From Torymus aiolomorphi (Eukaryota > Arthropoda > Insecta > Hymenoptera > Torymidae): a stretch of DNA of 64,000 bases. The stretch is taken from contig CM070876.1 of NCBI GenBank assembly GCA_036365515.1, forward strand, positions 119,586,810 to 119,650,809, in the 5' to 3' direction. The position numbers were made by a program, and so were the translations under genes. This document shows, one piece after another, positions 9,838 to 18,799 of this stretch (positions are counted from its first letter, which is position 1; each line of letters begins with the position of its first letter). The notes beneath the pieces are model-generated. The model was not told the origin of the DNA and did no database searches. It saw only the letters and a program-made list of their open reading frames with translations.

Positions 9838-10224
9838 CCTCTTGTTAATAAGAGTCTAAGTTCTGTAATAAAATTAGGTAAAGACCCTACAAAAAAGTGG
9901 GATAAGACCAACGTAGTTTATAAGTTCTTTTGTAAACCGTGTCCTGCGTCATATGTAGGAGAAACTAAACGTACAATAAAAATCAGAATTAACGAACATC
10001 AAAAAAATAACAACATAGAATCAGTAGTTCCACAACATAGGAATAAATTTCTCCATGATTTTGACTGGGACAATACTAAAATTCTAGATCAGGAAGCTAA
10101 TTACAAAAAACGTATATTGTCAGAAATGATCCCCATTAAGTGCAACAGTAATAACATAAATAAGAAAGAAGACGTTAAATTTTTAAATACGTCTTATTTT
10201 CCTTTATTGAGACTTTTAAATTAA
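9838..10224 (+). pseudogene. PLE-1 GIY-YIG endonuclease end, intact copy in the right pseudo-LTR
   Basis: Open plus-strand frame of 128 residues without its own start. It reads P-L-V-N-K-S-L-S-S-V-I-K-L-G-K-D, then N-V-V-Y-K-F-F-C-K, S-Y-V-G-E-T-K-R-T, I-R-I-N-E-H, and ends S-Y-F-P-L-L-R-L-L-N with TAA at 10222-10224. This is the endonuclease domain missing from the minus-strand copy (missing segment 9925-9986). Being 5'-truncated it is not a gene by itself. The intact frame shows that the progenitor PLE had a complete endonuclease. Confidence 0.85.
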
Positions 10225-10473
10225 ATTTGTTGTCGTTTGATTTTTCTTTCTATATGTATCTGCGTTTTGTTTGTAAACACAGACACCAACCCTTTACTGT
10301 GTATACTATAAATACTGACCAATCTCATGTTTTGCGTTAACATCGACTTCATGTGTACTACGTAACACACGTTATAATTTAAGGTATCAATTATTGTATC
10401 ACGCGAGTGTTTTCAGTTTCTATTAATTACATTGTATTAATTGTTTTTTTTCTATTTAATAAAAAATTGTAGC

Positions 10474-10505
10474 CTGAAGAGGTTGGCAGACCAAGCCAAC
10501 GAAAC
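10474..10505 (+). ncRNA. Hammerhead-ribozyme-like motif (PLE-1 right)
   Basis: CTGAAGA (10474-10480), G, then GTTGGC pairing with GCCAAC across an AGACCAA loop, then GAAAC (10501-10505). Both invariant boxes match the hammerhead consensus and stem II is a perfect 6-bp helix with one extra G at its base. Stems I/III are not obvious, so activity, if any, may need a dimer or a minimal stem III as in other PLEs. Confidence 0.55.
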
Positions 10506-10627
10506 GTTGCCTTTTCTAATGAAATCGTTGAATTTTTTATTTCTAATCCTCGCCTCCGTCAGATCGACTTAACTCATTACCTTCATAGAACAAATTTGGG
10601 AGTGCGATATTTTACTCATATTCTACA

Positions 10628-10642
10628 TAATATAATTATTGT
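10628..10642. repeat. 15-bp target-site duplication of PLE-1, right copy
   Basis: TAATATAATTATTGT, identical to 7262-7276. It restores the PLE-2 reading frame when joined to the left flank. Confidence 0.88.
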
Positions 10643-11450
10643 GGCGAATTAAAGAAATATCTAGAAAATTAATTGTTTTATTTTGTTCTAATTCATACGT
10701 AAATTGCAAACGCTTATTATATGAATTAAAGATGTTTATAACTAAATCAATGTGCTTTTTGCTAATACACATGATAGTATCATCTACGTAATGATAGAAA
10801 AACAAAGTCCATCACCATATCTGCGAACAACGGTGAAATGGCAGAACCCATGGGTGCACCTTCAATTTGTCGATAAAACTTATTATTGAAAGAGAAAAAC
10901 GTATTTGAAAATAAAAATTTTGTGCAAGTAACGATATCATGGAAGGGAATTTTGCATTTATTGTGTATATATTCAAATCTTCTGTCTAGGCTATCTAATA
11001 CTAACTGTAGTGGTATGTTTGTAAATAAGGAAGTGACATTTAAAGAGAGTAGTATATAGTCATCCGGAATCCTAACTGACTCTAATTTTTGTTTTAAATC
11101 TAAGCTGTTATTGATATGAGATGTGGGTATTTTTATAGAATGTTTGATCTCATTGTATATTATTTTAGCTAAAAAATGGGTCGGACTGTTGATCAACGAA
11201 ATTATTGGGCAAAATGGTATATCTTTTTATGTACCTTGAGTAGACCATAGCATTTTGCTAATGTAGTATTGGTACAGGAAAGTGCATTATTATGGAATTT
11301 CGTGTATAAATGGTTATTGTTATTTAGATTTTTTAGAATCGTAGAAGTGTCTGTTTGTAATTTTTTTAAAGGATTCTTATTGAAAAGTTCATAAGTGGTT
11401 TTATCAGATAATAGATTTTCTATTTTGTCATAGCATTCTTTTTCTTTTAC
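10643..11450 (-). pseudogene. PLE-2: RT, upstream half
   Basis: Minus-strand Penelope RT, upstream part of the element whose downstream half is at 6396-7276. It contains the F-L-A-K-I-I-Y-N-E-I, L-F-T-N-I-P, G-A-P-M-G-S-A-I-S-P-L-F-A-D and Y-V-D-D-T blocks. A deletion/frameshift near 10790-10805 separates the last two, and another shift lies near 11220. The 5' end is cut at about 11450, where a 17-base piece of a PLE 3' terminus (GCCTCCGTCAGATCGAT, 11453-11469) is fused in inverse orientation. It is related to PLE-1 but clearly diverged, so it is a separate subfamily. Confidence 0.87.
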
Positions 11451-11760
11451 CTGCCTCCGTCAGATCGATCCATTACACATTAACAAATCATTGATATTTA
11501 ACATAAATAGCAAAATTTAAATGGCAATAAATATCAAGAATGCAGCTTATGTAGGTGAAAATGACCATAATTTTTCAAGCGAGTGATAGCGTAATTGATA
11601 GCGTACCTGCGCAGGAACCCAAAGTACGTGAGTTCGATTTTCGGTTGGGTCGGAAATTTTATGTATCGTTTTTTCTGCGATAATGTATTTGCTATCCATT
11701 GAGGAAACAAGTTTCATTAACAAATAAGTGTTATATATTATTATCTTATGTTTCTATTGT
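11451..11760 (+). other. AT-rich segment with a tRNA-like stretch (11582-11655)
   Basis: Most of this stretch shows nothing recognisable. Within it, ATAGCGTAATTGATAGCGT (11585-11603) resembles a tRNA A-box/D-arm, and GAGTTCGATTTTCGG (11629-11643) resembles a B-box/T-arm about 30 bases downstream. The spacing and order fit a decayed tRNA or the head of a tRNA-derived SINE. The acceptor stem does not pair convincingly. Confidence 0.35.
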
Positions 11761-11881
11761 CACGTGATTAATCACGTGAGAAATCGCGCCAAATCGTCAC
11801 GTGAGAAATCACATGAGAAGTCACGTAAAAAATCACGTGAAAAATCAAGTGATAAATCATATGATTAATCACGTGATTTTT
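11761..11881. repeat. Short tandem repeats rich in CACGTG
   Basis: About ten imperfect copies of an approximately 12-bp unit of the form AATCACGTGAGA, several carrying the palindrome CACGTG. The sequence is partly self-complementary at every unit. CACGTG is the core E-box of bHLH factors, but here it is most likely a by-product of the minisatellite. Confidence 0.75.
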
Positions 11882-11889
11882 TCGCCAGG

Positions 11890-12395
11890 GCACTACGCGC
11901 CTGTCTCTACATTTCTGTCTCTCCTACTCTATTTCTACGTTTCTATCTCTACGGCTCTGTCTCTACGCCTTCATGTCTACGTGGCTATCTCTACATCTCT
12001 GTCTCTTCGTTTCTATTTCTACGTCTCTGTCTCCACGTCTCAGTCTGCACGTCTCTGTCTCTACATCTCTGTCTCTACATCTTTGTCTCTACGTCTCAGT
12101 TTCTACGTCTCTGTGTCTACACCTCTGTCTCTATGTCTCCGTCTCTACGACTCTGTCTCTACGTTTCCGTCTCTACGTCTCTGTCTCTACGCCTTTGTGT
12201 CCACGTGGCTGTCTCTACGTCTCTGTTTCTACATCCCTGCTTCGACGTCTCATTCTCTAATCTCTCTCTCTCTCTACGTCTTTGTCTTTACGTCTCTGTC
12301 TCTACATCTCTGTCTTTACATCTCTGCCTCTACGTCTCCATCTCTACTTTTCTGTCTCTACATCACTGTGTCTACGTCTTTGTCTCTACATCTCT
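11890..12395. repeat. 12-bp minisatellite, left part
   Basis: Degenerate 12-bp units of the type CTACGTCTCTGT, repeated some 40 times. Because 12 is divisible by 3, long meaningless open frames rich in Leu-Ser-Val-Tyr occur in several frames. The array continues after an inserted MITE at 12775. Confidence 0.93.
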
Positions 12396-12774
12396 ACCCT
12401 TCCGCAAAAAGTTGATACAAATGAATACAAATCGATAAGATTCACTGTTTAAGTCTATAAAATCTCTTATCGACTTGAATGATAAATGTTAATTCCATTT
12501 TCTGTATTAGAAATTGATAAAATCGATATTAGTCAATATAAGTTGATAAAAATCTATAAGAAAAATTACAATTTAATTCAATAAATAAAATTACAATTGA
12601 AAGCAATAAACAGATCATCTTGAAATTTCATCGTTTTCAACTGTGAATTTTCGTATAGTTTTATCGACTTATGTCAATTTATTCGCATTTTATCAATGTC
12701 TAATGCAAAAAAAGATTCCCCATTCAAGTCGATAAGAAATCTTATCGAATTCTATCAACTTTTTCCAACAGGGT
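12396..12774. mobile_element. MITE inserted in the 12-bp minisatellite
   Basis: A 379-bp AT-rich block splits the array. Its ends are inverted: ACCCT, then GCAAAAAGTTGATA on the left, and TATCAACTTTTTCC then AGGGT on the right. The inner ends also pair (CTTATCGACTTGAATG near 12463-12478 with CATTCAAGTCGATAAG near 12721-12736). No coding capacity. The target duplication cannot be read because both flanks are the same repeat. Confidence 0.7.
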
Positions 12775-13086
12775 GTCTCTACATTTCTGTTTCTACGTCT
12801 CTGTCTCCACGTCTCTGTTTCTATGTCTACGTGTTTACGTGTCGGTCTCTACGTTTCTGTCTCTAATCTCTATCTACGTCTCTGTCGTTACGACTCTGTC
12901 TCTACATCTCCGACTCTACGTTGTCTCTACGTCTCTGTCTCTACGTCTCTGTCTCTGTCTCTCCGACTCTGTCTCTACGTCCCTATCTCTATATCTTTGT
13001 CTCTATGCGCCTGTCTCTATGTCTCTGTCTTCACGTTTCTGTTTCTGCATTCCTGTTTCTACGCTTCGTTTCTACGTCTCTGTTAA
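12775..13086. repeat. 12-bp minisatellite, right part
   Basis: Same CTACGTCTCTGT-type repeat as at 11890-12395, continuing to TCTCTGTTAATAAC. Originally one array of about 800 bp. Confidence 0.92.
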
Positions 13087-13612
13087 TAACAAAATTAATA
13101 TTGACGTTCTTGTATATTTTTTTAATTGTAATTCGTAATTTACGTTTCCTTTGTTAAAGTTGGAAGGTTCTTTGGCTATTATCAAAACCCTTTATCTGGA
13201 TATATCTACCTTTTTGATCACGATATCCTATTTATAAAAGTAAATAAATCATTCTAAAAATTTTTCTCAGTAAAAGTAAAAGTAAAAGCAACAGTAAAAG
13301 TGGTTTTGTAGGGCTATTGGCGAATGATGCCACTTTGCGAGAAGTTGCCGATGTAGAAATAAGAGGGGCGGTGAGGGGGTACTGAGGGGGTGAGGAGGGG
13401 ATGATGGGGCGCGATGAGAGGGTGAGGGGTGTGCGAGGGTTCGCGAGGGGGGTCAGGATTTTCAAATTCTCTTCAAAGAAACGTATAAATAATCACATTT
13501 TTACGTTATTTTGAGGGGTGAGAAGGGGCTGAGGGGGGCGCGAGGGGGTGCGATTGGTGGTGAGGGGGCTTCGAGTCGTAAGCATTTTCTTACAACTGTA
13601 TAATATAGGAAG

Positions 13613-13614
<2 letters not shown>
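13087..13614. repeat. Low-complexity block: AAAAGT repeats and G-rich runs
   Basis: 13264-13301 is a (GTAAAA)n run. 13360-13455 and 13513-13570 are purine/G-rich tracts (GTGAGGGGG types) with many runs of four or more G, so they could form G-quadruplexes. Short frames on the minus strand here are compositional. The remainder is unremarkable AT-rich sequence. Confidence 0.7.
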
Positions 13615-13652
<38 letters not shown>

Positions 13653-13696
13653 ACGCACACACGCACGCACGTACACACACATGCACACACACACAC
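13615..13696. repeat. (CA)n microsatellite
   Basis: About 80 bp of CA dinucleotides with occasional TA, CG and TGCA interruptions. Confidence 0.96.
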
Positions 13697-13757
13697 CATT
13701 CGAAGTCTCTAAGTTAGACATAAATAATAAAGGAATAAAAGAATTAATTAGGCGGAA

Positions 13758-13791
13758 TAATTATAATAATAATAATAATAATAATAATAAT
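13758..13791. repeat. (AAT)n microsatellite
   Basis: Run of AAT trinucleotides. Confidence 0.93.
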
Positions 13792-14145
13792 GGAAAGAAA
13801 ATTGCTCAGGTGAAAAGCTATTTCTATGAATTGTTATGTCCTCAGGAAATTCTAAAAAATCATGTAGACAGTATCTGGAAAAACTCGGTTTTAACTATAT
13901 TAAGGAATAAAAATAAACCGGATTGTTCCCATGGCAACCCGGAGGCTATGTAAGAAATCGGAGTTGGGGCTGAGGCTCTCAATCTTTTCTGAATCTTTAA
14001 CCGATAACGTCATTTGCATATATAAGTAAACTTGAGGATTCACTTTCTTCTTATCATTTTTTTAAGATAGGCGTATGAGTATTTTAATGTGCCACGTGCA
14101 AATTTCATAACTTGAAAACGAGCAATTTTGATTTGATATCGTTTC
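13792..14145. other. Unassigned sequence
   Basis: No frame, repeat or structure I can support. It ends where the LTR-like repeat begins with TGTAATG at 14146. Confidence 0.4.
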
Positions 14146-15367
14146 TGTAATGTCCGTGTTACAATGTCGCGACAACAATAAAGTAGGCGCGATAAATGTT
14201 TCAGTTTCGGTCTGCGTCTATATGTAATAACCACAGGAGTACGAACACACGAATGTAGTAGCCCAGACTTTAAATAATAATATTGATAATCGCGATAACT
14301 ATTAAGCGACAAGCGGCAGCAAGAATTAAGATCAGTGATGGGCCCCCGGAGTTCGGAAACGGGAAATAATAACTAGATCTAGTTATTTTCGATCATTGCT
14401 AAGTTCAAGGCAGAGAATTTGCTTTAGTGAGTGACCGAGTGTAAGCACGACGTTGCAACGTGTATTTCAGAGTCAGGTCAGGCTTGTTAGGCTGGCCCCA
14501 TCCCCATACTGAATTCTCAGCAAATTCTCTGCCTTGAACTTAGCACTGGTCGAAAATAACTAGATCTAGTTATTATTTCCATTTCCTAACTCCGAGGGCC
14601 CATCACTGATTAAGATAGACAGTTAAAAGGACAGCAATCTTGAAGGTTACTTACTTTATGGCAGTTACGATTAGCTTGTTCTATCAGATAACCCGGCGGT
14701 AGCTTCACGACCCAACGGTAGTGGGAGATTCAAATGGCAGAAGGAAAAGCTCAGCAAAATAATGTTCACTCCAACAGCTGGTTAAGTTACAACCGGTTAA
14801 ATGCTGATTGTAGTGAAGATATATAATACCTACCATTATTCGCGACACTACAATCAGAGAAGCGTTATAGTAAAAGTTTCTAAGTTAATTCTGCTCAAAA
14901 GTATTCTAAGTCAGAATATACAAGAGTCGAAAATATTCTAAGTTAACAAAGCTAATTTTGACAAATCAACAGAAAAGTGCTTCGCCCTACAAGGTAAAAT
15001 AGTAGAAAGCTTCTGCCTCGAGTGGAGGCGTGTGGCTCATTTTATACCCGCGCTTTTAATTAGGGCAGTACCAAAAGGAGGGGTTTTTTTGGTAAATCGA
15101 TATTTGTATGTACGTGGGAGGGGAATTGCAGGAATTAGAATATTGGTGAGAGTGCAAGGGTGCGGTTGTAGGATTGGACTAGATGTATGGTCACTACAGG
15201 TGCCATGTCATCCTACGATTCTTGTTATTGCCCAAGCTGTTACGGACGGCTGGTAACTTACTGACCGTCGGCGCTGTATCGTAAGAAAGAAAGGAAAAAG
15301 GGGTGGAGGTGCATAGAGGTTCCACTAGCTATGTAGGCGGAGACGTTCAGTCGTACACGACGTAACA
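14146..15367 (+). mobile_element. LTR-like repeat, copy 1 (split by a hAT MITE)
   Basis: Starts TGTAATGTCCGTGTTACAAT and ends GTAACA. It shares many ordered blocks with 15421-16695: ATAAGCGACAAGCGGCAGCA, AAAGGACAGCAATCT, ATTCGCGACACTACAATCAG, repeated TTCTAAGTTAATT motifs, GCCTCGAGTGGAGGCGTG, a TTTTATACCCGCGC TATA-like box and CCGTCGGCGCTGTATCG. TG...CA ends plus one TATA box are LTR-like. No retroelement coding sequence lies between or beside the two copies. About 940 bp once the MITE is removed. Confidence 0.65.
14333..14608. mobile_element. hAT-type MITE with 8-bp target duplication
   Basis: A 276-bp element with ends CAGTGATGGGCC...GGCCCATCACTG, flanked on both sides by ATTAAGAT (14325-14332 and 14609-14616). 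The arms pair for about 80 bp (AATAACTAGATCTAGTTATT near each end, then a stretch containing CAAATTCTCTGCCTTGAACT). The CAGTG(A/G)TGG terminus and the 8-bp duplication are hallmarks of the hAT superfamily. It has no coding capacity. Confidence 0.92.
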
Positions 15368-15420
15368 CTTCAAATTAGGAAAAACACAAAAAATGCAATT
15401 GGCAACTCTTGCTATGCAGT

Positions 15421-16695
15421 TGTAACGTCCGTGTTACAATGTCGCGATGACGTTAAAGTCGGCACGATAAATGTTCCTGTTTCGGTCTACGCTTACACGT
15501 AATAACCACGGGAGTAGGAACGCGCGAAAGTAGGAGTTCGGACTTTAAATAATAATATAAACACTCGCGAACTAATAAGCGACAAGCGGCAGCACCAGTT
15601 GGAACAGATAAGAGAAAGGACAGCAATCTGAAAAGTTACTTTCTGACTGACGTGTGTAGCTCGTTGCCTCCGACAGACCCAATGGCAGCGGAAGATTCAA
15701 TGGCAGAAGGACAGGCTCGGCGAAATAATGTTAAATCCAAATGTAATTTAATAATGTTTATTAAATAGATCAAAGTTACGTACAACTGGTTAAATACTGA
15801 TTGTAGTGGAGATATAATATCAACAATTATTCGCGACACTACAATCAGAGAAGCGTTACAATAAAGTTTCTAAGTTAATTCTGCTAGAAAATATTCTAAG
15901 TCAGAATTTACTAAGTATTAATAAATATTCTAAGTTAATTTTACTAGAAATTATTCTAAGTAAATTTCGCTCGAAAATATTCCGATACAATATGAATTGC
16001 CGAAATAATTCTAAGTCCAGGATCATAATTTGAATATTTGTCGGACAAGGGCTTCGCGCTACGAAAGAAAATGAAGAAAAGCTTCTGCCTCGAGTGGAGG
16101 CGTGCGGTCGCTTTTATACCCGCGCGCTTAATTAGCACATTGTCAAAAGGCGGGGATTTGGGCTTAAATCAATACGTGGGAGAGGTATGTGGGAGAGGTT
16201 TTCCAGGAATTATAATATTGAGGCCATGGGGTATTTGTGGGGGAGGTCTCAGGAAAAACGTTGGGACATGCGTGAGAGAGAGATAAACAAATGTTGGGGC
16301 ATGTGCGAGAGCGAGACAAACAACCTCTGCTCGGTGAACGATCAATACGGCACGTTCAAGAGTGAGACAAACAAACTCTGCTAGGTGAATGATCAATACG
16401 GCACGTGCAAGGTGAGATCAACAGCCTCCGCAAATACGGCAGGTGCAAGGTGAGATCAACAGCCTCCGCAAATACGGCAGGTGCAAGGGTGAAATCCACG
16501 GCGCCTGCTCGGTGAGAAATCAATACGAGCGCCTGGTTATTCTATGGTATGAGCTGTCGTTCAGGTTTTTACGGGCAGTAGGCAATTTATCGACCGTCGG
16601 CGCTGTATCGACGGAGTACAAGGAGGAGGGCTAGAAGTGTGTGGAGGTTCCGCTAACTATAAGGGTGGTGGCAATCCGCCGTACATGACGTGACA
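15421..16695 (+). mobile_element. LTR-like repeat, copy 2
   Basis: Direct repeat of 14146-15367, starting TGTAACGTCCGTGTTACAAT and ending GTGACA, 1275 bp, with only 53 bp separating the two copies. It contains an extra region absent from copy 1 (about 16185-16500) made of short GAGACAAACAA/GTGAGATCAACAGCCTCCGC repeats. It is either a tandem pair of solo LTRs or a minimal non-autonomous LTR element. Short frames inside are compositional. Confidence 0.65.
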
Positions 16696-17670
16696 CAGTG
16701 ATTACTAGTTTATATGTATCTTGTAAAAATGAATTTCTATTTAAAGGCGAAATTTTCTTAGGACTAATGATCAGATTAATTCTGAACTATAGGTTTCCGT
16801 TTAAGAGTATAAAAGTAAAGAGTAAAAAACAGTATCGAAAAGGACTATTATTTATTTTCTCCACTCTGCTCTGCTCTGCTTCATTCACAAATTCTTCTTT
16901 TTTAATACGAAAACGTTTAGGAACGGAATAGAACGGAAACCGGATCATATCGGAGCGGAAAGGAACAGCGCAGAATGGCACACGTATAGCATATAACATG
17001 ACTCTTATGCACATTCTCCCTTATTCATTGTTATGCCATAATTTGAATTGTATAACCCATCAATTTTATCATTTGATTTACCACTTACCATTATTAAAAT
17101 TTATTTAAGAAGATGATAAATATTGAAAGTAAGAATAATATATCACAGCAGTTAATTAAATTTTTTAAAGTAAGTTAAAAAATTTATTTGATTAAGTAAA
17201 TTAAAAGGCCGTTGTTATATGTATGACAGAGTTCCTAACCTCAAAAAATGTACAACATGTATTAATAGATGAAAGAATACTTGAAATTTTTTTAAATTAC
17301 ATAAATTTTGATAATTAGGTATTGGTAATTGACTAAAGAAATAATATTCCTTCTTGTGTGGAAACTATTTTCTTGTGAAAAGTACACGATAGTAAAGTAC
17401 GAACTTTACGATGGATGTGTTAAAAACGTTATTAGTACGACAGATTTCCAAACCTCAAAATGTACGATATACATATTAAAACATGAAAGGACACTTGGAA
17501 ATTTTGACAATTTTTGATAATTGACTAAAGAAATAATATTCTTTCTTGTGTGGAAACTATTTTTTTGCCTGTTATATCAAAATTCTCGTTACTGAAACGA
17601 TGAGTATTTTTGTCGCGGTAGAAAAATCTGTCGTACATATAGTAACGCCGAAATTAAAAACTTATTCTAA
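16696..17670. other. Unassigned AT-rich sequence with a degenerate tandem duplication
   Basis: No gene. 17228-17371 and about 17445-17563 are diverged copies of one segment. Each has CCTCAAAA(A)TGTAC followed by AAATTTT(G/T) and TTGACTAAAGAAATAATATT, then CTTGTGTGGAAACTATTTT; the period is about 190-215 bp. 16915-16980 is a GGAACGGA-type low-complexity stretch. Confidence 0.5.
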
Positions 17671-17686
17671 ACCCGGATGGAAATGG

Positions 17687-17762
<76 letters not shown>

Positions 17763-18275
17763 TGTATATAAATGTAAATAAATATAAATAAATGTAGATA
17801 AAGGTCGCAATTGGAACATTTTTTATTTTTATATACATTTTTTATTTTTATATACATTTTTTTACTTTTTTTTACATTTATATACATTTTCATGATAATA
17901 TAGTTTAGTGAGAAGTTTAGGAATACATTTTTTACATTTATATACATTTATATACACTTAAATACGTCTTTTTTACATTTTTTTTAATTTGCGCTATGAA
18001 AGGCTTATAATTTACATGTTTTACGAAAATGTATATAAATATAAAGAAATGTCTTTACATTTATTAAATTTCAACCTTTATGACATCAAATATATATTTT
18101 TATAAATAAACATAAGTTTTTGTAATAAAACATACATAAATGTAAATAAATCTAAGTAATTCTAAATTTATGTTCCAATTACAACCTTTAGATATAGTTA
18201 TTTACATTTATATACATTTTCTTACAGAAATTTATCCTTTTTTACATTTATATACATTTTTGGTTTTCACCAGGG
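17671..18275. mobile_element. AT-rich MITE with TTTACATTTATATACATT repeats
   Basis: Ends are inverted: CCCGGATGGAAATGGAAAA on the left (17671-17689) and TTTTTGGTTTTCACCAGGG (18258-18276) on the right. The interior consists of AAATGTATATAAATGT-type motifs, on the plus strand at the left and complementary at the right. A (TA)n run at 17689-17758 has expanded inside the left end. A related end piece occurs at 18616-18712. No coding capacity; no target duplication identified. Confidence 0.55.
17689..17758. repeat. (TA)n microsatellite
   Basis: About 70 bp of uninterrupted TA dinucleotides within the left arm of the MITE. Confidence 0.97.
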
Positions 18276-18276
18276 A

Positions 18277-18799
18277 ACTTTCATTATCTTCCTAAATTTT
18301 AATATTTCTAAACTAATTTCCAAAGCAAAAAGTAAAATAGTAACTTTACTTTTAAGCAAAGATAAAATAAATGGTAGTTTCATAAATTAACCTCTTTAGT
18401 CACAATATTTACTTTTATAAATGCCTAATAAAAATGTGGAAAGTATCCTGTACATAATATATGAGAAAAGGTCTTTCGGTGACTTTTTCCATAAATTATG
18501 TGCGAGGTTCTTTCTTTAGAATCATTTAATTAATTGCTTCATGTTATTGTTTGTGTATTTATGTAATCAAATAGTTTATAATTTTATAGTTGAAATGAAT
18601 TCCATAAAATACATATCCTGATGGAAATAGAAAATGTCTATAAATGTAAAAAAGTGTATATAAATATCAATTAATGTAGCTGAATGTGACAATTGGAACA
18701 TTTTTTACATTTGATAATCATAAAATGATGGGGTGAATGACGGCAATTATATTGTAATATTGATGAGAAGGAATCAAATGGTCCAGCTGTCAATATAGG
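18277..18799. other. Unassigned sequence with a second copy of the AT-rich MITE end
   Basis: 18616-18712 repeats the left part of the preceding MITE (CTGATGGAAATAGAAAATGT, then GTGTATATAAAT and GACAATTGGAACATTTTTTA). The rest has no recognisable feature. Confidence 0.5.

Larger units (their letters stand above)
9838..10580 (+). repeat. PLE-1 right pseudo-LTR
   Basis: Plus-oriented copy of the element's 3' region: endonuclease end, 3' UTR (TATAAATAC near 10307), hammerhead-like motif and terminal GCCTCCGTCAGATCGACTTA. Inverse of 7277-7965. Confidence 0.88.
7277..10627. mobile_element. PLE-1: Penelope-like retroelement with inverted pseudo-LTRs, nested in PLE-2
   Basis: A 3351-bp insertion bounded by 15-bp direct duplications. 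Layout: an inverted copy of the 3' region on the left (7277-7965, part of the minus-strand element), the minus-strand RT gene (7867-9753), a short AT-rich spacer (9754-9837), then the same 3' region in plus orientation (9838-10580) and an unmatched 47-bp tail (10581-10627). Inverted pseudo-LTRs with a short extra tail and variable-length target duplications are known traits of Penelope-like elements. The two copies are nearly identical, so the insertion is fairly recent, yet both the RT frame (one stop) and the endonuclease (deletion) are broken. Confidence 0.88.

Noticed and set aside
9925..9986. The 62-bp difference between PLE-1 copies as a retained intron
   Set aside because: The segment encodes conserved endonuclease residues in frame, has no GT...AG ends, and is replaced with a 6-bp filler in the other copy.
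11801..13157. Long Leu-Ser-Val-Tyr-rich frames
   Set aside because: Translation of a 12-bp minisatellite; equivalent frames are open in parallel phases.
13493..13699. Cys-Val-rich minus-strand frames
   Set aside because: Translation of the (CA)n run.
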